Assembly (NCBI GenBank): GCA_031761405.1
Contig: JASEVX010000008.1
Location: forward strand, 73,886,014-73,950,013
Direction of reading: 5' to 3'
DNA length: 64,000 nucleotides
From: Serripes groenlandicus
Taxonomy: Eukaryota; Mollusca; Bivalvia; Cardiida; Cardiidae
This document shows, one piece after another, positions 23,530-34,231 of the stretch (positions within the stretch are counted from its first letter, which is position 1; each line of letters opens with the position of its first letter). The notes under the pieces were generated by a model. That model worked only from the letters and a program-made list of their open reading frames with translations, ran no database searches and was not told the DNA's origin. The position numbers and the translations under genes were made by a program.

Positions 23530-24051
23530 TTACTCATAAGGTAACAAGATGTAGAACGGATGGTGAACCCTTGGAATGACATTTTTCTGGCATAGAGTCA
23601 AAAGATCTACATACTTTGCTCTAGGGATCGGGATAAAATGATCCCTCAATTGTTCTAGTTCAATAGTGGATGGTGTAGGTGTGGTCTGACGAGATTTATG
23701 GAAAAGATCACAAGTGAATACTTCTCCATCATAATCTGACTGATAGTTGAACTGATCTGGGGCAGACAATACAAATGTTAATATTTTTATTGATCCCCAA
23801 TATACCTTACTATTCTTAGTGTTCATTTGAAAATTCTTGATTTTCAGGGCAAGACTTTTGAAATTATAAAAATCCATTAAGCTCATTTCCGTAACATAGT
23901 AAGGTTTTCTTGGTCTCGCACTTCTAACAGTTGCTGCCCACTGTGAGGTTGTATACACAGAAATATTTCTACTGGCATGTTCTATAGAAGCATGGATAGA
24001 ATCTCCCTCATTCTGAGTGTGCCCCTTCTCTAAATACTTATGTGTGATAGA
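23530..24051 (-). pseudogene. 3' part of the split C76-like protease / DDE-like gene (173 codons)
   Basis: From position 24051 to the stop at 23530 the frame encodes the C-terminal end of the gene whose main part is at 27074-29650. It opens with the conserved family block EKGHTQNEGDSIHASIE, whose Glu/Asp residues (predicted 874 and 876 in the joined numbering) are candidates for the third acidic residue of a DDE/RNase H-type active site. An apparent ATG at 24132 is inside the inserted element, so the 27 codons before 24051 are not part of the original protein. The remaining ~150 residues are hydrophilic with no recognised domain and end in YILLPYE. Confidence 0.75.
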
Positions 24052-24204
24052 CAGAACAGGCCTCGATAAATCCACTCGCCCGCTTGCATTTGCGAGTGAA
24101 TGTTGAGGTCGGGCGAGAAACAAATTGATCACGCTTGCCCGACAGGGCGAGTAAGATTCCCCAGATTCAATTACTGCAGCGATTTTTTTTCCTTCTTTAG
24201 CTTG

Positions 24205-24335
24205 TACCGTTTAACGGACCCATTCACAATTACAAACGGCTCTCCACAATTTTCCAAAAGGGTCCGACGGACCCATTCACAATTCTGGCCAAAAGGGTTA
24301 GACAGACCCATTCACAATTCTGGCCGTCTAGCCTA
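24205..24335 (+). repeat. short tandem repeat inside the inserted element
   Basis: GACCCATTCACAATT occurs three times at about 45-bp spacing, twice followed by CTGGCC and twice by AAAAGGGT. Confidence 0.8.
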
Positions 24336-25080
24336 TTTTTAATTTTGTAACATGCTTTTCTGACAAAATCAAAAAAATTCTCGGCCTGTCGCTGTTGTTT
24401 ACATTTTAAAACAAATCGCAACATTTATCAGTGCCGTATATCCATTCATGTGTTGCAATTATTTATCCGAAACAAATATTTAACGAAATAATTATATTTC
24501 TTATTTGTACAATAAGTATTGGGAGTTGGGTGATATTTCGTTTAATTATTTTTTACCCATTTCCTCTTGTCGAATGAACCACGTGTTTTTAAGAAAAAAC
24601 ATGGCGTCCGACGAAATGTTTCGCTGATGTGAATTGGATTTTCATGTATTTAAATGATAAGCTGCATATTTTTTAGACTCAATTTAATGTGAAATATGAT
24701 TTATTTTATCGTTGCAATAGCTGTCTATGATGATAACGTTAACCGCGCTGGTGGATAAATGAGAACAAAATTACTTATTGAAGACGCATGCACTAAAGCG
24801 TCTAGATGATTTATTAATACGATGAAAACGATTTGACAATTAGCCTAAATGTCAAGAAATAAAAAATATCAGAAATCAAAGCGCCAATGGCACTGTAGTG
24901 GCGATCGTATTCATATATTGCAACAACTACAAAGCGTTTATAATATTTATAAAAACCTTTCAGAATTTCCAGATTTGATAAAATTCCAGCTTCCCGTTTT
25001 TAGGTCGGTATAGCTAGATACCGAAAACAACTTTTAATATGACTCATAAAGGTCTCACCGGGTGTTCTACACACCGGCTA

Positions 25081-25800
25081 TTGTTTGTTGATAGAGTTGG
25101 AACATTGTGAGAATATGTATGAGTTGAAAACATTGTGATAAAATGTGAAATTTCTCATTTTATCACAATGTAAGATATAGCATTTGTATGACTTGAAAAC
25201 ATTGTGAGAAAATGTGAAATTTCTCATTTTATCACAATGTAAGATATAGCATTTGTATGAGTTGAAAACATTGTGAGAAAATGAGAAATTTCTCATTTTA
25301 TCACAATGTAAGATAGAACAGTTGTAAGAGTTGAAAACATTGTGAGAAAATGATGATAGAATAGTGAAGAGTTGAAAACATTGTGAGAAAATGATGACAG
25401 AATAGTGAAGAGTTGAAAACAGTGTGAGAAAATGATGATATAATAGTGAAGAGTTGAAAACATTGTGAGAAGAACAGTTGTAAGAGTTGAAAACATTGTG
25501 AGAAAATGATGATAGAATAGTGAAGAGTTGAAAACATTGTGAGAAAATGATGACAGAATAGTGAAGAGTTGAAAACAGTGTGAGAAAATGATGATATAAT
25601 AGTGAAGAGTTGAAAACATTGTGATTAGAACAGTTGTAAGAGTTGAAAACATTGTGAGAAAATGATGATAGAATAGTGAAGAGTTGAAAACATTGTGAGA
25701 AAATAATGATAGAATAGTGAAGAGTTGAAAACATTGTGAGAAAATGATCGCTGATAGAACACTGTAAGAGTTGAAAACGTTGTGAGAAAATGTCATTTTC
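25081..25800 (-). repeat. minisatellite with 156-bp higher-order unit inside the inserted element
   Basis: The basic unit of about 45 bp reads GAGTTGAAAACATTGTGAG then AAAATGATGATAGAATAGTG. AGAACAGTTGTAAGAG starts at 25315, 25471 and 25627, giving two exact 156-bp higher-order periods. The left third instead alternates with the palindrome ATGAGAAATTTCTCAT. Overlapping minus-strand frames (up to 252 codons) come from repetition. Confidence 0.9.
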
Positions 25801-25934
25801 GTAGGACAATATCTTTTCTAAAAAAATGTTAATCAATCATTTGTTCCTAATTCAAAAATTATGAAGACATACAACTATAAAAAGTTGTTTTCGTAACAAC
25901 CAAAATATGGTAATATGGGATTAAAAGTTGTAAG

Positions 25935-26228
25935 CAAAGTTGTTTTCGCGGCAGCCGAGTTGTTTTCGTGAGCCGATTTTATTTATTTATATGCGTTTTA
26001 GCCTACGCCACTCACTAATTTTTCTATTTCGCGTAATTAGTACAAAAAAAACCTATTACATACTTTTAAAATTCATCGTTATATGTTTGTGCACATGCTT
26101 TTAAGTAAATAATTAGAAAACTTATGAATACATGTGATTTATTGTCAAATAAAACGTTGTTTTTGTGACAGTCATGTTGTTTTCGTGAGCCGACTTTATT
26201 TATTTATTTGCGTTTTAGCCTATGCCAC
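25935..26228 (+). repeat. pair of direct repeats, about 75 bp each
   Basis: GTTGTTTTCGTGAGCCGA, TTTATTTATTTAT and GCGTTTTAGCCTA(C/T)GCCACTC occur at about 25950-26012 and 26168-26228. Confidence 0.8.
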
Positions 26229-26774
26229 TCTATAATGTTGCAATGTTATTGAAAACGGGAACAGGTACGAAATAAGCACTTTTTACGGACCATAATTGTT
26301 AAACTCGTAGGTATTTTCAGAAATTACAAAAGAAGTTAATTGGCCGTTTTATTTTGGCGAGGTGCTTTCAGAGTACAACCAATTCCTGTAAACACGGTAA
26401 TATTTTACCCTCAGGCCGAATCAGGTTAAAGGTCAAAAGGTTACGGTTGACTACAGTAAAAATAGAACGAGGCACAGCTCTGCATACCGTACCCAAGACG
26501 CGCGATGATATTTATTATCTGCCCAAACATGAAGAAAGCTAATATGTAAATAGTTTAACTCTATTTAGATATTTTCTCGGTAAATCTCAAATATTAGTAC
26601 CAATCCGGTATCAAAGTAGCACTAACATTATCATTATTAATCGTGTGCCTGCATCCTTGATGGAACTATATATATATATGGCGGTTTAACGGAAGTGAGT
26701 AAATTGCCTTTGCAGAAATATCCAACCGACTGTTCAAAACCGACTATATAAGTTTTTTTTCGTTGTTGTTGTTT

Positions 26775-26820
26775 TGGTAGCACTGTGGCGATTGTCAACC
26801 AATCGCCACAAAAACTACCA
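26775..26820. repeat. perfect-stem hairpin
   Basis: TGTGGCGATTG (26784-26794), a 5-base loop and CAATCGCCACA (26800-26810) form an 11-bp perfect stem. It is extended outside by TGGTAG/CTACCA after small internal bulges. Confidence 0.7.
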
Positions 26821-27073
26821 TCAGCGCCTGAAAAAGGCTATAAAACGATCAATTTTGTATTTGATAAGGCTGAATGGAAACAATAAATGATTGAAACCAT
26901 TGCTTTTACAGTGAATTTGAGTCAGTGGCTGCAAAACAAGCCCATGTGTATATTGTGTGGCAGTTTTTCCCCCGTAAAAGTGCAGGGCTAGTAACTTTTG
27001 TGCAGGGCGAGTACATTTTTAGGGACACTCGCCCTGCAGTGCGAGTGACCCTAAAAAAAATTGTCGAGGCCTG

Positions 27074-29650
27074 CAGAAGGTTAAACCTCTGCATGCAAAA
27101 CCACAACATGCTTACGTAATACCGGTTCTTATTTTGTGCTGCACAATTGTCGCTGTAAAAAATAAAATGTTTCTTACCTTCTTCTGCTTTTTCTTTGATA
27201 AAATGAAAGAGACAAGAGGCAATTTCACATGCTCCTCTACTTGCTATGGATTCATTCCAAATATAGCAGTGACCATTAGTGGAGCCCATGTCATAAATGG
27301 TTAGATTAAATGAATTGAGTCTCCGTTTATAGTACAAACATGATTGAAATGACTTTGGTGTTAAAAGAATTTCCTCAAGGTCAAAGCAAGCCACTACAGT
27401 ATCCGAGACATCATGACTTTTTACCTTTGTTTTGTCTGCTTCTTTGTGTTCCCTAGCACTTAATTTATTCTTCACATGTTTATTATAACCTGGCCTCAAA
27501 TTTTCCTTTTCTTCAGTCGAGGCATTTTCAAATGCATTGCATAAATCACATTGATCTTTTTTGGGTCGATGGAACGAAATATTGAAATCACAATTGAAAA
27601 CTGATCTATAAAAAGACTCTTTAACAGGTTCAATTTCTTCAAGTGTGCATTTCTGTTTGTACAATTGGTATATCTTAGGTAAACTAAGACCAGCAGGCAG
27701 ATAAAGCATTTTAGAGTCTTTTCGGCAGTAATGACTTTCAACTGTCTCAAAAGAGTTAATGTGGGATTTTACACATTCAAGACTTTCTTCAGGAATGCTG
27801 TTTGGTCTTTTCTCATACTTACCTCTGTCATCATCTTTGCAAACACCTAGCTCATTTAACTTTTTATGTACAGTGGTAATCATTTTATCTGATATTCCCA
27901 AAGTGCTCAGAAAAAAGTGTTTACACACCCGCACATCTTGGCCACATCTACTCGGCATATACCAATAAATGGATGACTTGCGCCTGCTCAAAGTACTGGT
28001 TTTAACCTTTTTGGGTTTTTGTCGACAATGCAAGCTTAAAAACTGCCTTTGTTTCTCTATTGAACCTAACTTCCAATAGGAGTGGAACATATTTTGTCTG
28101 TCTACCTCTGTGAAGTTAACAGAACACTTAAACCTACATTGTGCGCCGCATCCCTTTTTCATTACTCTAGCAGATCTTACCTGACCTTTTTTACAAACAT
28201 AGCTTTTGCCTTCATTTCGTCTTGATTTAGCTACACATTGTTTCCATTTTTTTTGTTCCCGCTTTCGTTTTCTGCTTCTAATACCATGTACATTATTAGA
28301 AGCTTTGGTTCTATCTTCGACATTTAATGAGGCAGAGCATAGAGTTGGAGGCAGGGGCACATGAGTTGGAGGTAGGGGCACATGAGTTGGAGGCAGGGGC
28401 ACATGAGTTGGAGGCAGGGGCACATGAGTTGAAGGCAGGGGCACATGAGTTGGAGGCAGGGGTACATGAGTTGGAGGTAGGGGCACATGAGTTGGAGGGA
28501 GGGGCACATGGGTTGGAGGCAGGGGCACATGAGTTGGAAGGAGGGGCACAGACTGAGTGCTTGATAAGTTACTATTTTGTTTTGACAATTTTTGCCTTTT
28601 TTTCAGAGTTGATAATGGTATATTATCATCACTTTCAAATGAATCATCACTTGCGTAAAAATGGTAATGGCTATCATTATCAAAATCATCATGGCTTTCA
28701 TCATCATCATCACCTTCATAGTCATCACCAATACTACCACCATGGTCGTTCTTAATTCTACTTGCAGATGTATCAGTAGATTTAAAATTCTCACTCTCAA
28801 CATCATTTATAAAACTAGCATTAAAAACATTGCTATTTATACCATCTAATAATGTAACACTGTCATTTAAATCCTCAATTTGAATGTCTATCTGTTCTAG
28901 AATACTATCAGAAACATCTGAAATATCACTAAATGTTTCTGCATGTTTAATGGCCTCTTCTGCCAAGAAAAGTCTGCAACTATATTCCCCTTCTGAAATA
29001 GGTTCGAATCCAGAAAAATCAGATTCCGTGTCAGAGTCACTACTATTTTCAAGACTAACACTGCCACGTGTATCCTTGAATGCAGCAATTTCGAAGGGAA
29101 CATTGCCCTTTAAATTAAGTGTGGCTGCTAGATTTCTTATAAAAACACAAAGATTTTCAGTGTTAGTGTGTATGGTGACACAAGCTTTTCCCTCTGGAGA
29201 TAGCATACCAACATCATTTCTGCTATGTGAATCAAAGAAATAGTATTGTTCCTCACATTTGAAAATAGCAGAGGTATAGCATGGTTCTGAGGTACCCATA
29301 GTAAATAAACAACTTTCATGCATTGACAATAACTCATTCACGGCATCATTTAGTGAGTAGAATGGTGTGTCAGTTTTCCCATTAATTAACCCATGAAAGG
29401 GTTCTGCAAACACTGCTACATTACTTGGAATGTCCCCAAGTAAGAGATATTGGTGTTTATGATGAGTATCAATCCTCTGATACATCTTGTCACCTTTCAG
29501 AAGAATTTCATCTAAGTTTGAAGTTTTCCATACACTTGGACATGTCATGTGACTCTCTAAAACGGCAACAACTGAATTTGTTACACACTGACGCCCATTT
29601 GCTTTAAAAGATGAATGCCCTTGATGGGATGATGCTTGAATAACCCGCAT
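27074..29650 (-). pseudogene. 5' part of a gene joining a C76-type cysteine-protease-like domain to a DDE/RNase H-like domain (859 codons, interrupted by transposon)
   Basis: Residues 1-180 look like a herpesvirus-tegument-type (MEROPS C76) deubiquitinase fold: Gln10, then GRQCVTNS with Cys22, then FFDSHSRND with Asp140 and His142, matching the order and spacing of the known Gln/Cys/Asp-x-His set. Residues 200-360 are acidic; 370-437 are a heptad array of LPPTHVP. From about 470 there is a basic stretch, then GAQCRFKCS (502-510), YWKLG, KKDQCDLC (697-704), CFDLEE (Asp757), YDMGSTNGHCYIWNE and FYSDNCAAQNKNR (Asp834). The C-terminal half resembles a widespread uncharacterised family in insects, cnidarians and molluscs that I recall as DUF7869; this was not searched. 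The native frame stops at residue 859, where the element at 24057-27073 begins; reading runs on artificially to 26906. Unless the element is spliced out (a GTAAGC lies at 27115-27110 on this strand) the gene is broken. An acceptor-like TTTTTTTGTAG ends at 29672, 22 bp before the ATG. Host gene or transposase is unresolved. Confidence 0.75.
28343..28545 (-). repeat. 21-bp coding minisatellite (LPPTHVP heptads)
   Basis: On the plus strand the unit is GGCACATGAGTTGGAGGCAGG, about ten copies with point changes. In the minus-strand frame it encodes LPPTHVP, once LPSTHVP, at residues 371-437 of the interrupted gene. The unit length is a multiple of three, so copy-number change keeps the frame. Confidence 0.9.
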
Positions 29651-29713
29651 CTTGAATGATTTTCATAAACCCTACAAAAAAATAAACTTTAGTTTACTCT
29701 AGTTTATCAAGAA

Positions 29714-29932
29714 GTAAATCCTTTCCCTCATGTAGATGCTTTCTGACGCCTCTGCAGCAGACGACTTTTGAAAACTTTGTGAAAAAAGAAGGAATTGCTC
29801 AAAACAAGCAATTTCTCCATTTGACACAACATGTTCAACTCTATTCAATAAGTATACTATGTCTTCATTAAGGGAGATTTTCCATATTATTGTTGAGATG
29901 TTTTCAAAAGTCATCTGCTGCAGATCATGTTA
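29714..29932. mobile_element. MITE, TTAACCC family
   Basis: Contains CCTTTCCCTCATGTAGATGC, TTTCTGACGCCTCTGCAGCAG and, at the far end, CATCTGCTGCAGATCATG. Sits 60 bp upstream of the protease/DDE-like gene start. Confidence 0.7.
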
Positions 29933-30450
29933 TGATTATGCAAGTCCCTGCAGGCATGATCAAAACTTAACTTTAATCTCATTAAATATTTTCCTTATCA
30001 ATTGAATTAATCTTTAAATTATTAGAAGAATAGAATAAACTGCCTCTAATATTCACAATACTTGCAAGGTACTGGTTTTATCCAGGAAGCAAAATTCTAA
30101 ACACATCTTTCTCATTCAGAATTTAAAAAACAGGTTTAATATAGAGCTAGATCTATTAACTTTTTTCAAAATATAGAATGAGTGTAGTGGAACAGAATTA
30201 TTCTATTCTGTTCTACGGAACAAATGTCTATACGGCTATTGGGACACAATGTGTTGTAAAATTCAGCGATTTGAGGACAAAGAAATCGGTGAGAACGATT
30301 TCGCTGAAATTAGCCACACTGATACTTGTCCGAGATCCGGTGCAAACAACGGTGTTTTTAGATTTCTCATACATTCAGTTTGGATTCTTGGAGAAAGCTT
30401 TCAATAGGGGTTCTTGATTTTAAAAAAATCTGTGGGCGTGACTAGGAAAG

Positions 30451-30476
30451 TGACGTCACGTCAGCGGTTGACGTCA
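30451..30476. promoter_or_regulatory. double CRE upstream of the tRNA-like cassette (unit 1; repeated in the other units)
   Basis: TGACGTCA at 30451-30458 and again at 30469-30476, separated by CGTCAGCGGT, end a few bases before the tRNA-like sequence. The same pair occurs in front of every cassette in the array. ATF/CREB sites upstream of pol III genes are known from 7SL and EBER genes; use here is inferred. Confidence 0.45.
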
Positions 30477-30481
30477 TAACG

Positions 30482-30561
30482 TTACAGTGGTGCAGAGGTA
30501 GAGCGTCGGCCTCTCGTATCAAAGGTCCCTGGTTCGAGTCCCGTGATGAGCGGGTCCTTTT
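30482..30561 (+). other. tRNA-like pol III cassette, copy 1
   Basis: A box TGGTGCAGAGGTAGAGC (fits tRNA positions 8-25, including A14, G18, G19 and A21), B box GGTTCGAGTCC (consensus) and a TTTT run at 30557 soon after the expected 3' end. The D-stem pairs at three of four positions, the T-stem at three of five, and the acceptor and anticodon stems fail, so it is not a normal tRNA. A transcript of about 80 nt is the natural prediction. Confidence 0.6.
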
Positions 30562-31402
30562 GAGATTTTTCCACACAAAACGGCACGAGTACTGGTTAAG
30601 TCTCCAGGAAGCAGACATCGAGTGTGATTAATTTAAGCTTAAAGCTTGTTTCGCAATCGATGTAAAATAAATAAGTTTAAACTAAATTTTGGCGCCAAAT
30701 CCCGATAATAATGTTCTATTTATCTTTTAGACTTACGGAGATAATTTTGGTGTTGCAAAATACTAGTTTCATCAATTGTTACGTTTTGGATCATGTTAGA
30801 ATCGAAATAATATATTCAGCATTGTGTGTGGTCGGTTGGTAGTTCGGATGCAATTCTGCTCCTCTCCACTCATTCTATCCCGCGAAACCCTTAAGGTGTC
30901 GCCTTTCTAGTATAGAATGAGTGTAGTGGAACAGAATTATTCTATTCTGTTCTATGGAACAAATGTCTATACGGCTATTGCGACACAATGTGTTGTAAAA
31001 TTCAGCGATTTGAGGACAAAGAAATCGGTGAGAACGATTTCGCTGAAATTCCCCACACTTATAGAACTCAATGTGATCTAGGTCTGGGCGTGTTCGTTAT
31101 ATCTGGGAAAAATCTAGTTTCAGTGATTTTTTAGGTTAAAACCCGAAAAATCGACATTTTGACTACATATTTCTGTAGATCTCGCACCAGCAAATAACGG
31201 AATCAGCTAGAAACCTGAAATTCAACCTAAAACTTGTCCGAGATCCAGTGCAAACAACGGTGTGTTTAGATTTCTCATACATTCAGTTTGGATTCTTGGA
31301 GAAAGCTTTCAATAGGGGTTCTTGATTTTAAAAAAATCTGTGGGCGTGACTAGGAAAGTGACGTCACGTCAGCGGTTGACGTCATAAGTTATGACTCATA
31401 AC

Positions 31403-31482
31403 GTTACAGTGGTGCAGAGGTAGAGCGTCGGCCTCTCGTATCAAAGGTCCCTGGTTCGAGTCCCGTGATGAGCGGGTCCTTT
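31403..31482 (+). other. tRNA-like pol III cassette, copy 2
   Basis: Same boxes and terminator as copy 1; 14 extra bases (including AAGTTATGACTCAT) separate the second CRE from the cassette. Confidence 0.6.
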
Positions 31483-32311
31483 TGAGATTTTTCCACACAA
31501 AACGGCACGAGTACTGGTTAAGTCTCCAGGAAGCAGACATCGAGTGTGAGTAATCTAAGCTTAAAGCTTGTTTCGCAATCGATGTAAAATAAATAAGTTT
31601 AAACTAAACTTGGGCGCCAAATCCCGATAATAATGTTCTATTTATCTTTTAGACTTACGGAGATAATGTTGGTGTTGCAAAATACTAGTTTCATCAATTG
31701 TTACGTTTTGGATCATGTTAGAATCGAAATAATATTATCAGCATTGTGTGTGGTCGGTTGGTAGTTCGGATGCAATTCTGCTCCTCTCCACTCATTCTAT
31801 CCTGCGAAACCCTTAAGGTGTCGCCTTTCTAGTATAGAATGAGTGTAGTGGAACAGAATTATTCTATTCTGTTCTACGGAACAAATGTCTATACGGCTAT
31901 TGGGACACAATGTGTTGTAAAATTCAGCGATTTGTGGACAAAGAAATCGGTGAGAACGATTTCGCTGAAATTAGCCACACTGATAGACCACAATGCGATC
32001 TAGGTCTGGGCGGTTTCGTTATATCTGGGAAAAATCTAGTTTCAGAGATTTTTAAGGTTAAAACCCGAAAAATCGACATTTTGACTACATATTTCTGTAG
32101 ATCTCGCACTAGCAAAAAAACGGAATCAGCTAGAGACCTGAAATTCATACTGAAACTTGTCCGAGATCCGGTGCAAACAACGGTGTTTTTAGATTTCTCA
32201 TACATTCAGTTTGGATTCTTGGAGAAAGCTTTCAATAGGGGTTCTTGATTTTAAAAAAATCTGTGGGCGTGACTAGGAAAGTGACGTCACGTCTGCGGTT
32301 GACGTCATAAC

Positions 32312-32391
32312 GTTACAGTGGTGCAGAGGTAGAGCGTCGGCCTCTCGTATCAAAGGTCCCTGGTTCGAGTCCCGTGATGAGCGGGTCCTTT
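32312..32391 (+). other. tRNA-like pol III cassette, copy 3
   Basis: Boxes identical to copy 1. Directly after the TTTTGAGATTTT the unit is rearranged: about 230 bp of the usual downstream sequence is replaced by a short AT-rich join. Confidence 0.6.
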
Positions 32392-32625
32392 TGAGATTTT
32401 AATGATTTAATTTTGAGATAATAATGTTCTATTTATCTTTTAGACTTACGGAGATAATTTTGTTGTTGCAAAATACTAGTTTCATCAATTGTTACCTTTT
32501 GGATCATGTTAAAATCGAAATAATAGTATCAGCATTGTGTGTGGTCGGTTTGTAGTTCGGGTGCAATTCTGCTCCTCTCCACTCATTCTATCCTGCGAAA
32601 CCCTTAAGGTGTCGCCTTTCTAGTA

Positions 32626-32929
32626 AAAGTGAATAACTTATTGTAACACATTAGTCATATATATTTACGGAACAGAACAGAATATCGTTGCGGGCCGACA
32701 CAAATCAGTACTGTAAAAGCACCAAAGCTTTATCCGATACAGTGGTTGCTCCGAATTGTCGCTTCGGAAGCCAGTACGTAGGTCAGAGGGAAGCAATGTA
32801 TTTCCGTTATGCGACCATTATAGCATTACGAGCTATTACTCTTTCCCAACAAACCCAATAACCTAGAACAATATATTGAATTGGACTTCATTCTTACAAC
32901 TACCAAACAGTCACAACGTAATTAGATAT
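32626..32929. other. insertion of non-satellite sequence between units 3 and 4
   Basis: About 300 bp lies between the end of unit 3 (TTTCTAGTA) and the start of unit 4 (TAGAATGAG) without match to the rest of the unit. It contains GGAACAGAACAGAAT, similar to the hairpin arm at unit starts. Confidence 0.6.
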
Positions 32930-34151
32930 AGAATGAGTGTAGTGGAACAGAATTATTCTATTCTGTTCTACGGAACAAATGTCTATACGGCTATTGGGAC
33001 ACATTGTGTTGTAAAATTCAGCGATTTGAGGACAAAGAAATCAGTGAGAACGATTTCGCTGAAATTAGCCACACTGATAGACCACAATGCGATCTAGGTC
33101 TAGGCGGTTTCGTTATATCTGGGGAAAATCTAGTTTTAGATATTTTTAAGGTTAAAACCCGAAAAATCGACATTTTGACTACATATTTCTGTAGATCTCG
33201 TACCAGCAAATAACGGAATCAGCTAGAGACCTGAAATTTAAACTGAAACTTGTCAAAGATCCAGTGCAAACAACGGTGTTTTTAAATTTCTCATACATTT
33301 AGTTTTGATAGTTGGAGAATGCTTTTAATAGGGGCTCTTAAATCAAATATTTTCACGTGACCAAATACTTGGAAAGTGACGTCACGTTCAGCACTTCAGC
33401 GGTATGACGTCATAACGTTATCGCTTTGGCGCCAAAACCAATAGTATGGTGTGTTTATCTTTTAGACTTGCGGAAATAATTTTGGTATTGCCAAAAAACC
33501 TTGAGTGTCATCAATTGTTACGTTTTGAATCATGTAAGAATTGAAATTACATATTCATAACATATATATTTAGTATTGCGTGTGGCCAGTTGGTAGTTCG
33601 GTATAATTCTGCTCCTCTTCACTCATTCTATCCCGCGAAACCCTTAAGGTGTCGCCTATCTAGTAGAATGAGTGTAGTGGAACAGAATTATTCTATTCTG
33701 TTCTATGGAACAAATGTCTATACGGCTATTGGGACACAATGTGTTGTAAAATTCAGCGATTTGTGGACAAAGAAATCGGTGAGAACGATTTCGCTGAAAT
33801 TAGCCACACTGATAGACCACAATGCGATCTAGGTCTGGGCGGTTTCGTTATATCTGGGAAAAATCTAGTTTTAGATATTTTTAAGGTTAAAACCCGAAAA
33901 ATCGACATTTTGACTACATATTTCTGTAGATCTCGTACCAGCAAATAACGGAATCAGCTAGAGACCTGAAATTTAAACTGAAACTTGTCAAAGATCCAGT
34001 GCAAACAACGGTGTTTTTAAATTTCTCATACATTTAGTTTTGATAGTTGGAGAATGCTTTTAATAGGGGCTCTTGAATCAAATATTTTCACGTGACCAAA
34101 TACTTGGAAAGTGACGTCACGTTCAGCACTTCAGCGGTATGACGTCATAAC

Positions 34152-34231
34152 GTTACAGTGGTGCAGAGGTAGAGCGTCGGCCTCTCGTATCAAAGGTCCC
34201 TGGTTCGAGTCCCGTGATCAGCGGGTCCTTT
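34152..34231 (+). other. tRNA-like pol III cassette, copy 4
   Basis: Differs from the others by C for G in GTGATCAGCGG, in the acceptor-like 3' strand. Sits in a chimeric unit (see findings). The unit before it, 32933-33667, has lost the cassette. Confidence 0.6.

Larger units (their letters stand above)
24057..27073. mobile_element. 3,017-bp non-autonomous DNA transposon inside the protease/DDE-like gene
   Basis: Perfect 10-bp inverted termini CAGGCCTCGA (24057-24066) and TCGAGGCCTG (27064-27073). The 5-bp sequence CAGAA lies directly outside both ends (24052-24056 and 27074-27078), as expected of a target duplication. Subterminal regions carry repeated CTCGCCC/GGGCGAG words on both sides, as transposase-binding repeats often do. 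The interior holds tandem repeats (24205-24335, 25081-25800, 25935-26228), a hairpin (26775-26820) and no transposase frame. CAGG termini are compatible with the hAT superfamily, but hAT duplications are usually 8 bp, so the class is open. Confidence 0.8.

Noticed and set aside
25078..25836. Open frames of 252 and 167 codons on the minus strand
   Set aside because: Low-complexity translation (repeating FSHNVFNS) of a minisatellite, overlapping in several frames.
28327..28755. 142-codon plus-strand frame opposite the protease/DDE-like gene
   Set aside because: Antisense shadow of the 21-bp coding minisatellite and the acidic linker.
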